From Candidatus Moraniibacteriota bacterium (GTDB lineage: Bacteria > Patescibacteriota > Minisyncoccia > Moranbacterales > UBA9337): a stretch of DNA of 7,692 nt. Location: the NCBI GenBank assembly GCA_003507475.1, contig DNVQ01000035.1:23031-30722 (forward strand), given 5' to 3'. A program made the translations under genes and the position numbers. Positions 1 to 5,764 of the stretch are shown one piece after another; positions within the stretch are counted from its first letter, which is position 1, and each line of letters opens with the position of its first letter. Below the pieces are notes generated by a model. That model was not told where the DNA came from and made no database searches. It saw only the letters and a list, made by a program, of their open reading frames with translations.

Positions 1-9
1 TTAAATCAT

Positions 10-37
10 ATAACGGTAGGCATTGGCGGGCAGGTAG
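10..37. repeat. GC-rich strip at window edge, possible fragment of a dispersed repeat
   Basis: Just downstream of the rodA stop codon, about 25 bases are strongly G-rich on the plus strand while everything around is AT-rich. The strip contains GGCGGGCA at 25-32, whose complement TGCCCGCC recurs at 3983-3990 inside the repeat module of the convergent spacer. There is no reading frame here and no visible stem within the window. It could be one arm of an inverted repeat cut by the window edge, or simply part of the rodA 3' region; this cannot be decided from what is visible. Confidence 0.3.
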
Positions 38-43
38 AGAAAA

Positions 44-1168
44 TCAAAACTCCTCCATATCAATTCGTGTTTCCAAATTTCTTCGACTAACTAAAAAAAT
101 ATTATTAATGATTCCGATTGTCATAAAAGAAACCACCAAGGAACTTCCCCCATAACTTAAAAATATAAGCGGTATTCCCGTTACCGGCATTACTCCAATA
201 TTCATACCGACATTTACCATTACTTGGACAAAAAACATCGCCATACTTCCTGCTGCTATGAGATAGCCAAAATTATCCATAGCTATTTGGGCTATTCTTT
301 TTAATCTGTAAAAAATAACCAAAAGCAAAATAATTATCACCCCGGCCCCCACCACTCCGAATTCTTCCACAATCACTGCAAAAATAAAGTCTGTATGATT
401 TTCGGGCAAAAAATTTAATTGGGATTGTGAACCATGTCCCAGGCCTTTTCCCAACAATCCTCCTGATCCCACAGCTACCATAGATTGAATAACATTATAT
501 CCGCTTCCCTTGGGATCATTTTCTGGATTAACAAAATTTATTATTCTGTTTCTTTGATAATCAGCCAACAAAAACCAAGTCATCACTAAACTCAAAATAC
601 CCAAAATAACCATCACTGCCAGATATTTCCACTCTATCCCCGATAAGAGGAGCATGACTATCAAGATAGCCATCAAAACCAAGGCACTGCCAAAATCAGG
701 TTGAAGCAATACTAACCCTATTGCCACTCCCGCTATGGAGAAAGAAGCCACCAATCTGGTTATTTCGCTCAGCATTGATTTGCTCTTTGTAATAAAACTA
801 GCCAACGATAAAATCAATAAAACCTTAGCTATTTCCACTGGCTGAAAGTTAAGAAAACCAAAAGAAATCCAGCCGGTTGTTCCTCTCACCAGGGAACCCT
901 TAATAAGCACCAAGATCAAAACTATAAGCATCAAAAAATATATTATCTTGCTATGAGATCTGAAATTATGATAATCCACCAAAGAAAAAATAAACATCAC
1001 AATAATCCCCACCATAAAAGCCCCCGCTTGCTTTGCAAAAAAATTGGCCTCCTGGGCGTTTATTTTTTCAGAAGCTGAAATACTATAAAGAGCCAAAAGT
1101 CCCACACCCAAAAGCAATAATACAGCTGCTATTAATATCCAATCTAATCTCAATATTTTTCCCAACAT
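44..1168 (-). CDS. rodA: RodA, SEDS-family peptidoglycan glycosyltransferase
   Basis: RodA polymerises lipid II into glycan strands at the side wall, working in the membrane with a class B penicillin-binding protein (PBP2). The 374-residue product is hydrophobic throughout, with about ten membrane segments, the usual length for RodA. Family signatures seen in order: GWISFGFLNFQPVE (99-112), QPDFG (156-160), GSGYNVIQSMVAVGSGGLLGKG (221-242), FLPENHTDFIF (253-263), whose Asp260 corresponds to the catalytic aspartate of SEDS polymerases, and TGIPLIFLSYGGSS (330-343). RodA is preferred over FtsW by the length, the short N-terminus and the FLPExHTDFIF wording, but these paralogues are close. The start is the ATG at 1168, directly before the first membrane helix; another ATG 4 bases upstream is out of frame. 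No Shine-Dalgarno is visible. It is the first gene of its unit and diverges from the GT2 gene; no PBP2 gene is seen. It ends with TGA, so TGA is a stop here. Confidence 0.93.
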   Translation of the reverse strand: MLGKILRLDWILIAAVLLLLGVGLLALYSISASEKINAQEANFFAKQAGAFMVGIIVMFIFSLVDYHNFRSHSKIIYFLMLIVLILVLIKGSLVRGTTGWISFGFLNFQPVEIAKVLLILSLASFITKSKSMLSEITRLVASFSIAGVAIGLVLLQPDFGSALVLMAILIVMLLLSGIEWKYLAVMVILGILSLVMTWFLLADYQRNRIINFVNPENDPKGSGYNVIQSMVAVGSGGLLGKGLGHGSQSQLNFLPENHTDFIFAVIVEEFGVVGAGVIIILLLVIFYRLKRIAQIAMDNFGYLIAAGSMAMFFVQVMVNVGMNIGVMPVTGIPLIFLSYGGSSLVVSFMTIGIINNIFLVSRRNLETRIDMEEF

Positions 1169-1197
1169 ACATTTAATAATATATTCACTTCTACCCT

Positions 1198-1226
1198 ATT
1201 TTAATTTAAAAAGAGATATTTGCCAA
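1198..1226 (-). promoter_or_regulatory. sigma70-type promoter of rodA
   Basis: Read on the minus strand, TTGGCA (1226-1221) is five of six matches to the -35 consensus. A 17-base spacer is followed by TAAAAT (1203-1198), five of six matches to the -10 consensus. Transcription should start near 1190, giving a leader of about 20 bases before the ATG at 1168. The leader has no clear ribosome binding site. Confidence 0.6.
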
Positions 1227-1256
1227 CCAATCACATTAAGTATAAAACAATATGAA

Positions 1257-1311
1257 TATTCAATGATCAATACTCAATTCTCATTCAATATTCAATATTA
1301 AAATATTCAAT
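1257..1311. repeat. cluster of ATTCAAT simple repeats
   Basis: Exact ATTCAAT words lie at 1258-1264, 1283-1289, 1290-1296 and 1305-1311, with near copies (GATCAAT, ACTCAAT) between them. The same word in reverse orientation (ATTGAAT) recurs at 5659-5665 and 5680-5686 in the other divergent spacer. The copies are irregularly spaced and lack the fixed spacers of a CRISPR array or the even phasing of an iteron origin. Confidence 0.6.
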
Positions 1312-1401
1312 AAAAAAATAGCTTTTCAACTTAATTTAACAATCTTAATTTTTGAATTCTCAAAATCCTAAACTCCAAAATTTTCAAATTAACACTTTAA
1401 G

Positions 1402-1431
1402 AACATTATAAACTTTATGAACTTTATAAAC
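1402..1431. repeat. 9-base tandem repeat, consensus AACTTTATA
   Basis: Units read AACATTATA (1402-1410), AACTTTATG (1411-1419), AACTTTATA (1420-1428), then a partial AAC. The array ends about ten bases before the -35 box proposed for the GT2 gene. It may be a slippage product; a role as a binding site is possible but nothing more supports it. Confidence 0.6.
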
Positions 1432-1439
1432 TATTCTCA

Positions 1440-1468
1440 TTGTCAAAATACCGATTTTACGCTAATAT
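1440..1468 (+). promoter_or_regulatory. sigma70-type promoter of the GT2-GT4 unit
   Basis: TTGTCA (1440-1445) is five of six matches to the -35 consensus. After a 17-base spacer comes TAATAT (1463-1468), four of six matches to the -10 consensus. Transcription would start near 1475, leaving a leader of about 50 bases. The nearest purine-rich word, GAAAG at 1504-1508, is about 15 bases from the ATG, too far for a normal ribosome binding site. Confidence 0.45.
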
Positions 1469-1523
1469 TACAATAAGTTTAAAAAATATCGGAACTTTAA
1501 TTTGAAAGAATAAATTATAAATT

Positions 1524-2501
1524 ATGAAATTAATTGTAAATCTACCTGCTTACAACGAAGAAGAAAAAATCGGACAAACCATTAAAAGAATTCCTCGAAA
1601 ATTAAACGGCATCAGTGAAGTCTTAGTTCAAGTAACTAACGATGGGTCCAAAGATAAAACAGTAGAAGTTTCTCGCCAAGCTGGCGCAGATATTATCATT
1701 TCTCATAATACCAATCGAGGAATCGGAGTGGTTTTTAAAACTGCTATCACTAACGCTCTGGAAAACGGAGCAGATATCATGGTTAACATTGATGCTGACG
1801 GACAATTTGACCCTAATGATATCCAAAAAATGATTGACCCGGTTTTAAGCGGTGAAGCCGATATGGTTATCGCTGACAGATTTGGGGAACATAAAGCTAA
1901 AAATATTCCTTGGGTAAAAGATTTCTTAAATAGAGTGGCTGCCAATTTAGTGGGGACATTTATGAAATTTAAAATTAAAGATTTGACCTGTGGCTTTAGA
2001 GCCATGAATGCTGAAACAATGCTTAAGCTAAACCTTCCAGGCGGATTTACGTATACTCAAGAAACCATCATTGATGCGTTGGGGAAAAATCTTAAATTAA
2101 AATGGATTCCGGTTGAGGTAACTTATTTTACCGACCGCAAATCAAGAGTGGTTAAAAGTATTTTTCAATTTGTAAACAATAGCTTCAAAATAATTATTAA
2201 AGCTATTCGCGATGTACGCCCAATGAAATTTTTTGGCATTCCTGGTCTCACCTTAATTACAGTTGCTCTTATTACTTTTGGTATTTTTCTATTTTTCTAT
2301 TTCCAAAATTTTAAAATTTCCCCCTACCGTAATTATTTGCTTGTTTCAATCACCTTTTTTCTCATTGGACTCCAAACTATCATTTTTGCCCTAATTGCCG
2401 ATATGATTAAAACTCACCGCAAACTAACTGAGGATCAAATGTATTTATTAAAATCATACTTCTATAATAAAAAGAAGAATGAAACAAAAAAATATGAATA
2501 A
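1524..2501 (+). CDS. GT2 glycosyltransferase, polyprenyl-phosphate sugar synthase type
   Basis: The product has 325 residues: an N-terminal GT-A catalytic domain (about 1-230) and two C-terminal membrane helices (about 237-260 and 270-293), then a lysine-rich tail. Motifs seen: PAYNEEE (8-14), NDGSKDKT (39-46) for nucleotide binding, DAD (90-92) as the metal-binding DxD, and TCGFRAM (155-161), a wording typical of dolichol-phosphate mannose synthase-like enzymes. This family transfers a sugar from a nucleotide donor to a polyprenyl phosphate on the cytoplasmic face; the two-helix tail matches the GtrB-type layout. The sugar cannot be told from sequence. One oddity is Asn39 where DDGS is common. 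It is first in a two-gene unit and its end overlaps the GT4 gene by 23 bases, so both are probably cotranslated. The start is the ATG just before the first beta strand; no strong ribosome binding site is seen. Confidence 0.88.
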   Translation: MKLIVNLPAYNEEEKIGQTIKRIPRKLNGISEVLVQVTNDGSKDKTVEVSRQAGADIIISHNTNRGIGVVFKTAITNALENGADIMVNIDADGQFDPNDIQKMIDPVLSGEADMVIADRFGEHKAKNIPWVKDFLNRVAANLVGTFMKFKIKDLTCGFRAMNAETMLKLNLPGGFTYTQETIIDALGKNLKLKWIPVEVTYFTDRKSRVVKSIFQFVNNSFKIIIKAIRDVRPMKFFGIPGLTLITVALITFGIFLFFYFQNFKISPYRNYLLVSITFFLIGLQTIIFALIADMIKTHRKLTEDQMYLLKSYFYNKKKNETKKYE

Positions 2502-3609
2502 AAATCCTAGGATATTATTTATATCCAGAGCTTATCCTCCTATTTTAGGAGGAATTGAAAATCAAAATTACGGAATCGCTACCGAGCTTTCTCGATTAAC
2601 TGCGGTAAAAATAATCGCCAACAGACATGGCAAGAAATTTTTACCGCTTTTCTTAATTAAAGCAACCTTTCTCAGTCTTTTTTCTCTTTGGAAATATGAC
2701 GTAGTCCTTTTTGGGGACGGCGTATTAACTCCTCTGGGAGTATTTTTAAGAATTTTTCATCCTAAGAAAAAATTTGTTTCCATTATTCATGGACTTGATT
2801 TAACTTTTGCTTACAAAAAATCTCTTTTAGGAAAAATTTACAAAAACATCGTTATTCCCTCTATTGATAAAATGGATAAATTAATTATGGTCGGAAACTC
2901 AACTATTTCTGAAGCAGCTAAGCTGGGAATTAATAAATATAAATGTGTTTTTGTTCCCAATGGATTTGACGCAGAAAAAGTTTCTGGTAATTTCATGCGC
3001 AAAGAATTGGCTGACTTTTTAAATATGGACCTAACCAATAAAAAGGTGATTTTAAGAGTAGGCAGATTTGTGCGTCATAAAGGACTGGATTGGTTTATTA
3101 GAGAAGTAATGCCGTTACTGCCCGCTAATTATATTTTAATCGGAGCGGGAGGAAGATCAGCTAAAACTGTCGGCGATAGTGATACCTTTGGGGATTGCGA
3201 AAGAAATATTAAAGATAAATATTTAAATGGACGGGTTTTTCTTTTTCCCAATATCGCCCAAGACAAAATGAATCTTCTTTTTAACACAGTTGATTTATTT
3301 ATTTCTCCCAATGTTAAAGTTCCCGGATCAATGGAGGGCTTTGGAATTAACGCCATTGAAGGAGCTGCTTGTGCCAAAGTGGTTGTCTCTTCTGATTTAG
3401 AGGGCCTCAAGGATGCGGTAATTAATGGAAAAAATGGATTTATGGTAGAACCAGGAAATGCGGAACAATTTGCCAAAAAAATAACAGCTATTTTGGCTGA
3501 TGAAAATTTCTGTATCAATTTTGGAAAGCGCGCCCAAACTTTCACTTTTGAAAATTTCTCCTGGCCAGCAGTCGGCAAGAGGTATCTTGAAGAACTTAAA
3601 AACATCTAG
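2479..3609 (+). CDS. GT4-family glycosyltransferase, GT-B fold
   Basis: The 376-residue product is a soluble or peripheral GT-B enzyme, normal in length for GT4. The N-terminal acceptor domain (about 10-185) opens with RILFISRAYPPILGGIE (11-27), with HGLD at 104-107. The C-terminal donor domain has VPNGFD (159-164), ILRVGRFVRHKG (191-202) with Arg196 and Lys201 placed for phosphate contact, and the E-x7-E signature EGFGINAIE (Glu286, Glu294). Such enzymes move a sugar from a nucleotide donor to a lipid-linked or glycan acceptor in the cytoplasm; substrates are unknown. The start is uncertain: ATG 2479 overlaps the GT2 gene by 23 bases, while ATG 2494 sits over its stop as ATGAATAA and still precedes the first strand. 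AAGAAG just before 2479 is too close to serve that ATG well. A hairpin terminator follows 24 bases after the stop. Confidence 0.9.
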   Translation: MKQKNMNKNPRILFISRAYPPILGGIENQNYGIATELSRLTAVKIIANRHGKKFLPLFLIKATFLSLFSLWKYDVVLFGDGVLTPLGVFLRIFHPKKKFVSIIHGLDLTFAYKKSLLGKIYKNIVIPSIDKMDKLIMVGNSTISEAAKLGINKYKCVFVPNGFDAEKVSGNFMRKELADFLNMDLTNKKVILRVGRFVRHKGLDWFIREVMPLLPANYILIGAGGRSAKTVGDSDTFGDCERNIKDKYLNGRVFLFPNIAQDKMNLLFNTVDLFISPNVKVPGSMEGFGINAIEGAACAKVVVSSDLEGLKDAVINGKNGFMVEPGNAEQFAKKITAILADENFCINFGKRAQTFTFENFSWPAVGKRYLEELKNI

Positions 3610-3633
3610 CATATATCATAAAAAAATAACATA

Positions 3634-3669
3634 AAAAAAGTATATACAGTTCAAGGTATATACTTTTTT
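3634..3669 (+). terminator. hairpin terminator of the GT2-GT4 unit, possibly bidirectional
   Basis: A perfect 14-base inverted repeat, AAAAAAGTATATAC (3634-3647) and GTATATACTTTTTT (3656-3669), encloses an 8-base loop. The right arm ends in a six-T run, as in a rho-independent terminator. Because the left arm begins with an A run, the reverse strand has the same layout, so transcripts from the MATE gene could stop here too. The stem is poor in GC, so efficiency may be modest. Confidence 0.75.
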
Positions 3670-3845
3670 AATCAATGAAATCTCCCAGCGATACTGATAA
3701 TTTCTATTCTGTACACATTAAGCGGTCTTCAAAGTTTAAATGCATACAAATACATATCAAACATGTTTCAAACCATATCAAATACAAAGTCCACACTTTA
3801 CGGATAAAATTTAATAAATCAACTCAAAAAGAACGTTAAAAAAAC

Positions 3846-3943
3846 TGACACCCCAACGGTGTCATCCCAGAAAATAGAATTTCTTAACGATTCGCCAGCT
3901 GGCGAAGAGTTTTAGAAATTCATTTATGTGGGATCTCCGGAGA
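3846..3943. repeat. composite nested palindrome element, REP/MITE-like
   Basis: Three inverted repeats follow each other without gaps. The first is TGACACC (3846-3852) with GGTGTCA (3858-3864). The second is a long nested stem: ATCCCA (3864-3869) with TGGGAT (3929-3934), GAATTTCT (3877-3884) with AGAAATTC (3914-3921), AAC (3886-3888) with GTT (3909-3911), and at the apex the perfect palindrome TTCGCCAGCTGGCGAA (3891-3906). The third is TCTCCGGAGA (3934-3943). The outer wording GTGTCATCCC...GGGATCTCC resembles dispersed intergenic repeats that read GTCATCC...GGATCTC in many bacterial genomes, which is recalled rather than searched. The arms pair symmetrically with small internal loops, so the element could form a cruciform or a long RNA hairpin on either strand. 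There is no open frame and no transposase here. Confidence 0.7.
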
Positions 3944-3978
3944 AGTATGTACATATAAGTTAGTAGTACGTGTGGCAG

Positions 3979-4089
3979 TTTTTGCCCGCCCGCAAAGCTC
4001 TCTGCACTGCGGGAAGGTAACTTTTTGCTCGCCTCGCTAAAACTTGTCGAAGCTGGCTCGCCTCGGCGAAGCGGGCTGTCAAAAAGTTA
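3979..4089. repeat. GC-richer module of direct and inverted repeats
   Basis: TTTTTGCCCGCC (3979-3990) is repeated with one mismatch as TTTTTGCTCGCC (4022-4033). TAACTTTTTG (4018-4027) pairs perfectly with CAAAAAGTTA (4080-4089). CCCGC (3989-3993) can pair with GCGGG (4009-4013), and GCCCGC (3984-3989) with GCGGGC (4071-4076). GCTCGCCTCG occurs at 4027-4036 and again at 4056-4065, where it forms a bulged hairpin with the following GGCGAAGC. The base composition is clearly unlike that of the genes around it. It is likely another dispersed repeat type, or degenerate copies of one, next to the palindrome element. Confidence 0.6.
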
Positions 4090-4132
4090 GTGAGAAAAAT
4101 TTGGTTGCAAAAACGCGCTCCGTCTTATTTTA

Positions 4133-5494
4133 TTATAAGAATTTTTTATTATTGCCAACAATTTTTTCAAATATCCGCTTAGCATACAAAAGCGAGATAA
4201 TAACTGCGGTCCAATTAATGGCAAAAATTCCCCACCAAACCCCGTCTATACCCCAACCCATCACTTGGCTAAAAACATAAAAAAATATCATAGGTGCCAA
4301 TATCTGTCTATAAGTTCCAATCCATAAGGCAAAGTTAGGTTTCTTGAATCCCTGCAAAACTGATACCACAATATATAAAATAGTATATGCCGCATACACC
4401 AAAATAGAAATATACAAATAATGCACTCCGGTATTTATAACCTCTGGATCATCGGTAAAAAATGCCATCAGCTTCTCAGCAAAAAAATATACTCCCGCTA
4501 TTCCAATTAAAGATAAAAATAATCCATAGCGTATCACAATTTTAAAAACCTCCAGACAACGATCAAATTTCTTAGCTCCATTGTTTTGTCCCACTAGCGT
4601 CAAGGCAGCTACATTAAGTCCGATTGAGGGCATCACAGCAATTTGATCAATTCGAGTAGCGATTCCATAAGCTGCCACCGCGGCTTTGCCAAAAGGAGCC
4701 ACAAAATAAGTAATAATAAAAACTCCAATTGCAACTGTCATCAGATTTAAACTAGCCGGAAAACCCTGTCTAGCGATTTCTTTAAAGTATTTTTTTTGAG
4801 GGTAAAACAAGTGCCAACACCCTCGGCAAAAAACGTTTCTCTTTGCCAAAATTCTTCCCATATAAATTACTCCCAATAATTGAATAAGTACAGTTGCCCA
4901 TGCCACCCCCGCCAAGCCTAAAGCCGGGAAACCAAACCACCCGAACATAAACATTGGATCAAAGAGACAATTTAAGAAAAATCCAAAAATTAAAAAATTG
5001 CGAAAAGTTTTTGTATCGCCCTCGGCATTTAAAATTCCATTAATCACAAATGTCAGCCCAAAGAAAACTGAGCCCAACAATATTATGTTTATATATTCAG
5101 TAGCAATACTCAGATATGCACCTTCGGCTCCCAAAATTTTAAAAAGATAAGGTGCCACAAGATATCCCGCTACGGTTAAAAAAAGACTGATTATCACAGA
5201 AAAACTCAGAGCTTGCAAAGCATACAGGTTTGCTCTTTTTTCATCTTGCGCTCCCAAAGCATTAGCGATAAGCGCAGTTGATCCGCTGGAGATACCGGAA
5301 CCCAAAGCAATAATCATAAAGAAAACCGGAAAAGATAAAGATAGCGCTGCCAAAGCATCAGTGGAGACAAGTCCCCCAAAATAGGTATCTACCACATTAT
5401 ACATCGTGTTAAAAAAGAAACCCACGCTCGCTGGCACAGCAATCATTTTTATTTGCTGAGGAATATTGCCATCTGTTAAGTTATTATTTTTCAT
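4133..5494 (-). CDS. MATE-family multidrug/cation antiporter
   Basis: With the ATG at 5494 the product has 453 residues and about twelve membrane helices in two similar halves, the normal size for MATE transporters of the MOP superfamily, which export drugs or metabolites in exchange for Na+ or H+. The start LTDGNIPQQIKMIAVPASVG is a typical MATE opening, followed by YNVVDTYFGG, whose Asp36 corresponds to the conserved helix-1 aspartate of NorM/DinF-type proteins. ALGSGISSGSTALIANALGAQDEKRA (residues 63-88) and the second-half match with VGQNNGAKKFDR (301-312) are also family-like. A GTG at 5536 would add 14 charged residues and is less likely. No clear promoter is found: TTGATT and TAACAT (5586-5558, minus strand) are weak. 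The substrate is unknown. Because relatives in the superfamily flip lipid-linked sugars, a glycan role is possible given the neighbours, but the sequence looks like MATE proper. Confidence 0.88.
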   Translation of the reverse strand: MKNNNLTDGNIPQQIKMIAVPASVGFFFNTMYNVVDTYFGGLVSTDALAALSLSFPVFFMIIALGSGISSGSTALIANALGAQDEKRANLYALQALSFSVIISLFLTVAGYLVAPYLFKILGAEGAYLSIATEYINIILLGSVFFGLTFVINGILNAEGDTKTFRNFLIFGFFLNCLFDPMFMFGWFGFPALGLAGVAWATVLIQLLGVIYMGRILAKRNVFCRGCWHLFYPQKKYFKEIARQGFPASLNLMTVAIGVFIITYFVAPFGKAAVAAYGIATRIDQIAVMPSIGLNVAALTLVGQNNGAKKFDRCLEVFKIVIRYGLFLSLIGIAGVYFFAEKLMAFFTDDPEVINTGVHYLYISILVYAAYTILYIVVSVLQGFKKPNFALWIGTYRQILAPMIFFYVFSQVMGWGIDGVWWGIFAINWTAVIISLLYAKRIFEKIVGNNKKFL

Positions 5495-5602
5495 AGATTT
5501 TTTAACTTTAATCTTTAAATTAATTCTTTCCACCACAATAAAATACTATACAACTCCATGTTAATATTATTATCCATAAAAATCAAAAAATTGATATTTT
5601 AA

Positions 5603-5634
5603 TCCCTCCCTAATCCCCCTTCCAGAAGAGGGAG
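5603..5634. repeat. short CT-rich inverted repeat, likely dispersed-repeat fragment
   Basis: TCCCTCCCTAATCCCCCTTC, then CAGAAGAGGGAG, forms a stem between CTCCC (5606-5610) and GGGAG (5630-5634), with a possible inner pairing of CTT (5619-5621) and AAG (5626-5628). It is a GC-rich island in AT-rich spacer, without a T run, so it is not a terminator. Similar CCCTAATCCCCCTT wording is common in intergenic repeats of many genomes, by recall only. Confidence 0.45.
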
Positions 5635-5658
5635 CTATAATTAAAAATTAAATAATTG

Positions 5659-5686
5659 ATTGAATATTAAAAATTGGTTATTGAAT
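5659..5686. repeat. ATTGAAT simple repeats, reverse of the 1257-1311 cluster
   Basis: ATTGAAT occurs at 5659-5665 and 5680-5686, both followed by ATTA. These are reverse-complement copies of the ATTCAAT words in the other divergent spacer. Soon after both clusters there is a TTCTACCCT word (1188-1196 and 5693-5701, same strand). Confidence 0.5.
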
Positions 5687-5702
5687 ATTACATTCTACCC
5701 TC

Positions 5703-5730
5703 TTCAAATAATCTCATTCTGTGCTATTAT
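5703..5730 (+). promoter_or_regulatory. extended -10 promoter of the large membrane protein gene
   Basis: TGCTATTAT (5722-5730) matches the extended -10 form TGnTATAAT with one mismatch. TTCAAA (5703-5708), 16 bases before the hexamer, is a weak -35 with four of six matches. Transcription should begin near 5737. The first in-frame ATG (5744) would then lie only about seven bases from the RNA end and the second (5765) about 28 bases from it. Confidence 0.5.
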
Positions 5731-5764
5731 ATGTATAGTTTTAATGACCATAAAAATACAGATT

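Larger units (their letters stand above)
1169..1523. other. divergent AT-rich spacer between rodA and the GT2 gene
   Basis: This 355-base spacer holds no plausible gene in either direction. It carries the rodA promoter at its left end, the GT2 promoter near its right end, and between them very AT-rich simple sequence: a cluster of ATTCAAT copies (1257-1311), a stretch of CAAAAT/CTAAA-like words (about 1350-1390), and a 9-base tandem repeat (1402-1431). The middle looks like slippage-prone filler rather than an operator. Confidence 0.6.
3610..4132. other. convergent gene-free spacer with terminator and repeat mosaic
   Basis: This 523-base spacer lies between the 3' ends of the GT4 and MATE genes. 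From left to right it holds the GT4 terminator hairpin (3634-3669); AT-rich sequence with a 9-base direct repeat CATATCAAA at 3753-3761 and 3774-3782 around the palindrome AAACATGTTT (3759-3768); the composite palindrome element (3846-3943); a short palindrome TATGTACATA (3946-3955); and a GC-richer repeat module (3979-4089). A 78-codon open frame starting at 4044 runs through the repeat module and then opposite the MATE gene and is not credible. No tRNA or known RNA fold is recognised. No separate MATE terminator is seen, so its transcript may run through the repeats. Confidence 0.6.

Noticed and set aside
1257..1431. Repeat cluster considered as CRISPR array or replication origin iterons
   Set aside because: Words are 7-9 bases, irregular and very AT-rich; there are no constant repeats of about 30 bases, no equal unique spacers, no DnaA box set and no dnaA/dnaN neighbours.
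3129..3605. 158-codon minus-strand frame inside the GT4 gene
   Set aside because: It is antisense to a clearly recognised GT4 domain with all signatures; a shadow frame. The same holds for the smaller antisense frames at 1623-2005, 2838-3038 and 3397-3612.
3670..3960. Search for a tRNA or riboswitch in the convergent spacer
   Set aside because: No cloverleaf with T-loop wording and acceptor stem was found, and a riboswitch would be expected upstream of a gene, while this spacer lies downstream of both neighbours.
4044..4280. 78-codon open frame on the plus strand
   Set aside because: Its first part is the translation of repeat sequence and the rest lies opposite the MATE coding end; no start signal or family-like sequence.
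5495..5536. Upstream GTG start for the MATE gene
   Set aside because: It adds 14 mostly charged residues not typical for the family, while the ATG at 5494 sits just before the usual LT-G-IP opening.
5603..5634. CT-rich inverted repeat considered as terminator
   Set aside because: It lies between two divergent genes, so no transcript needs to stop there, and it lacks a T run on both strands.
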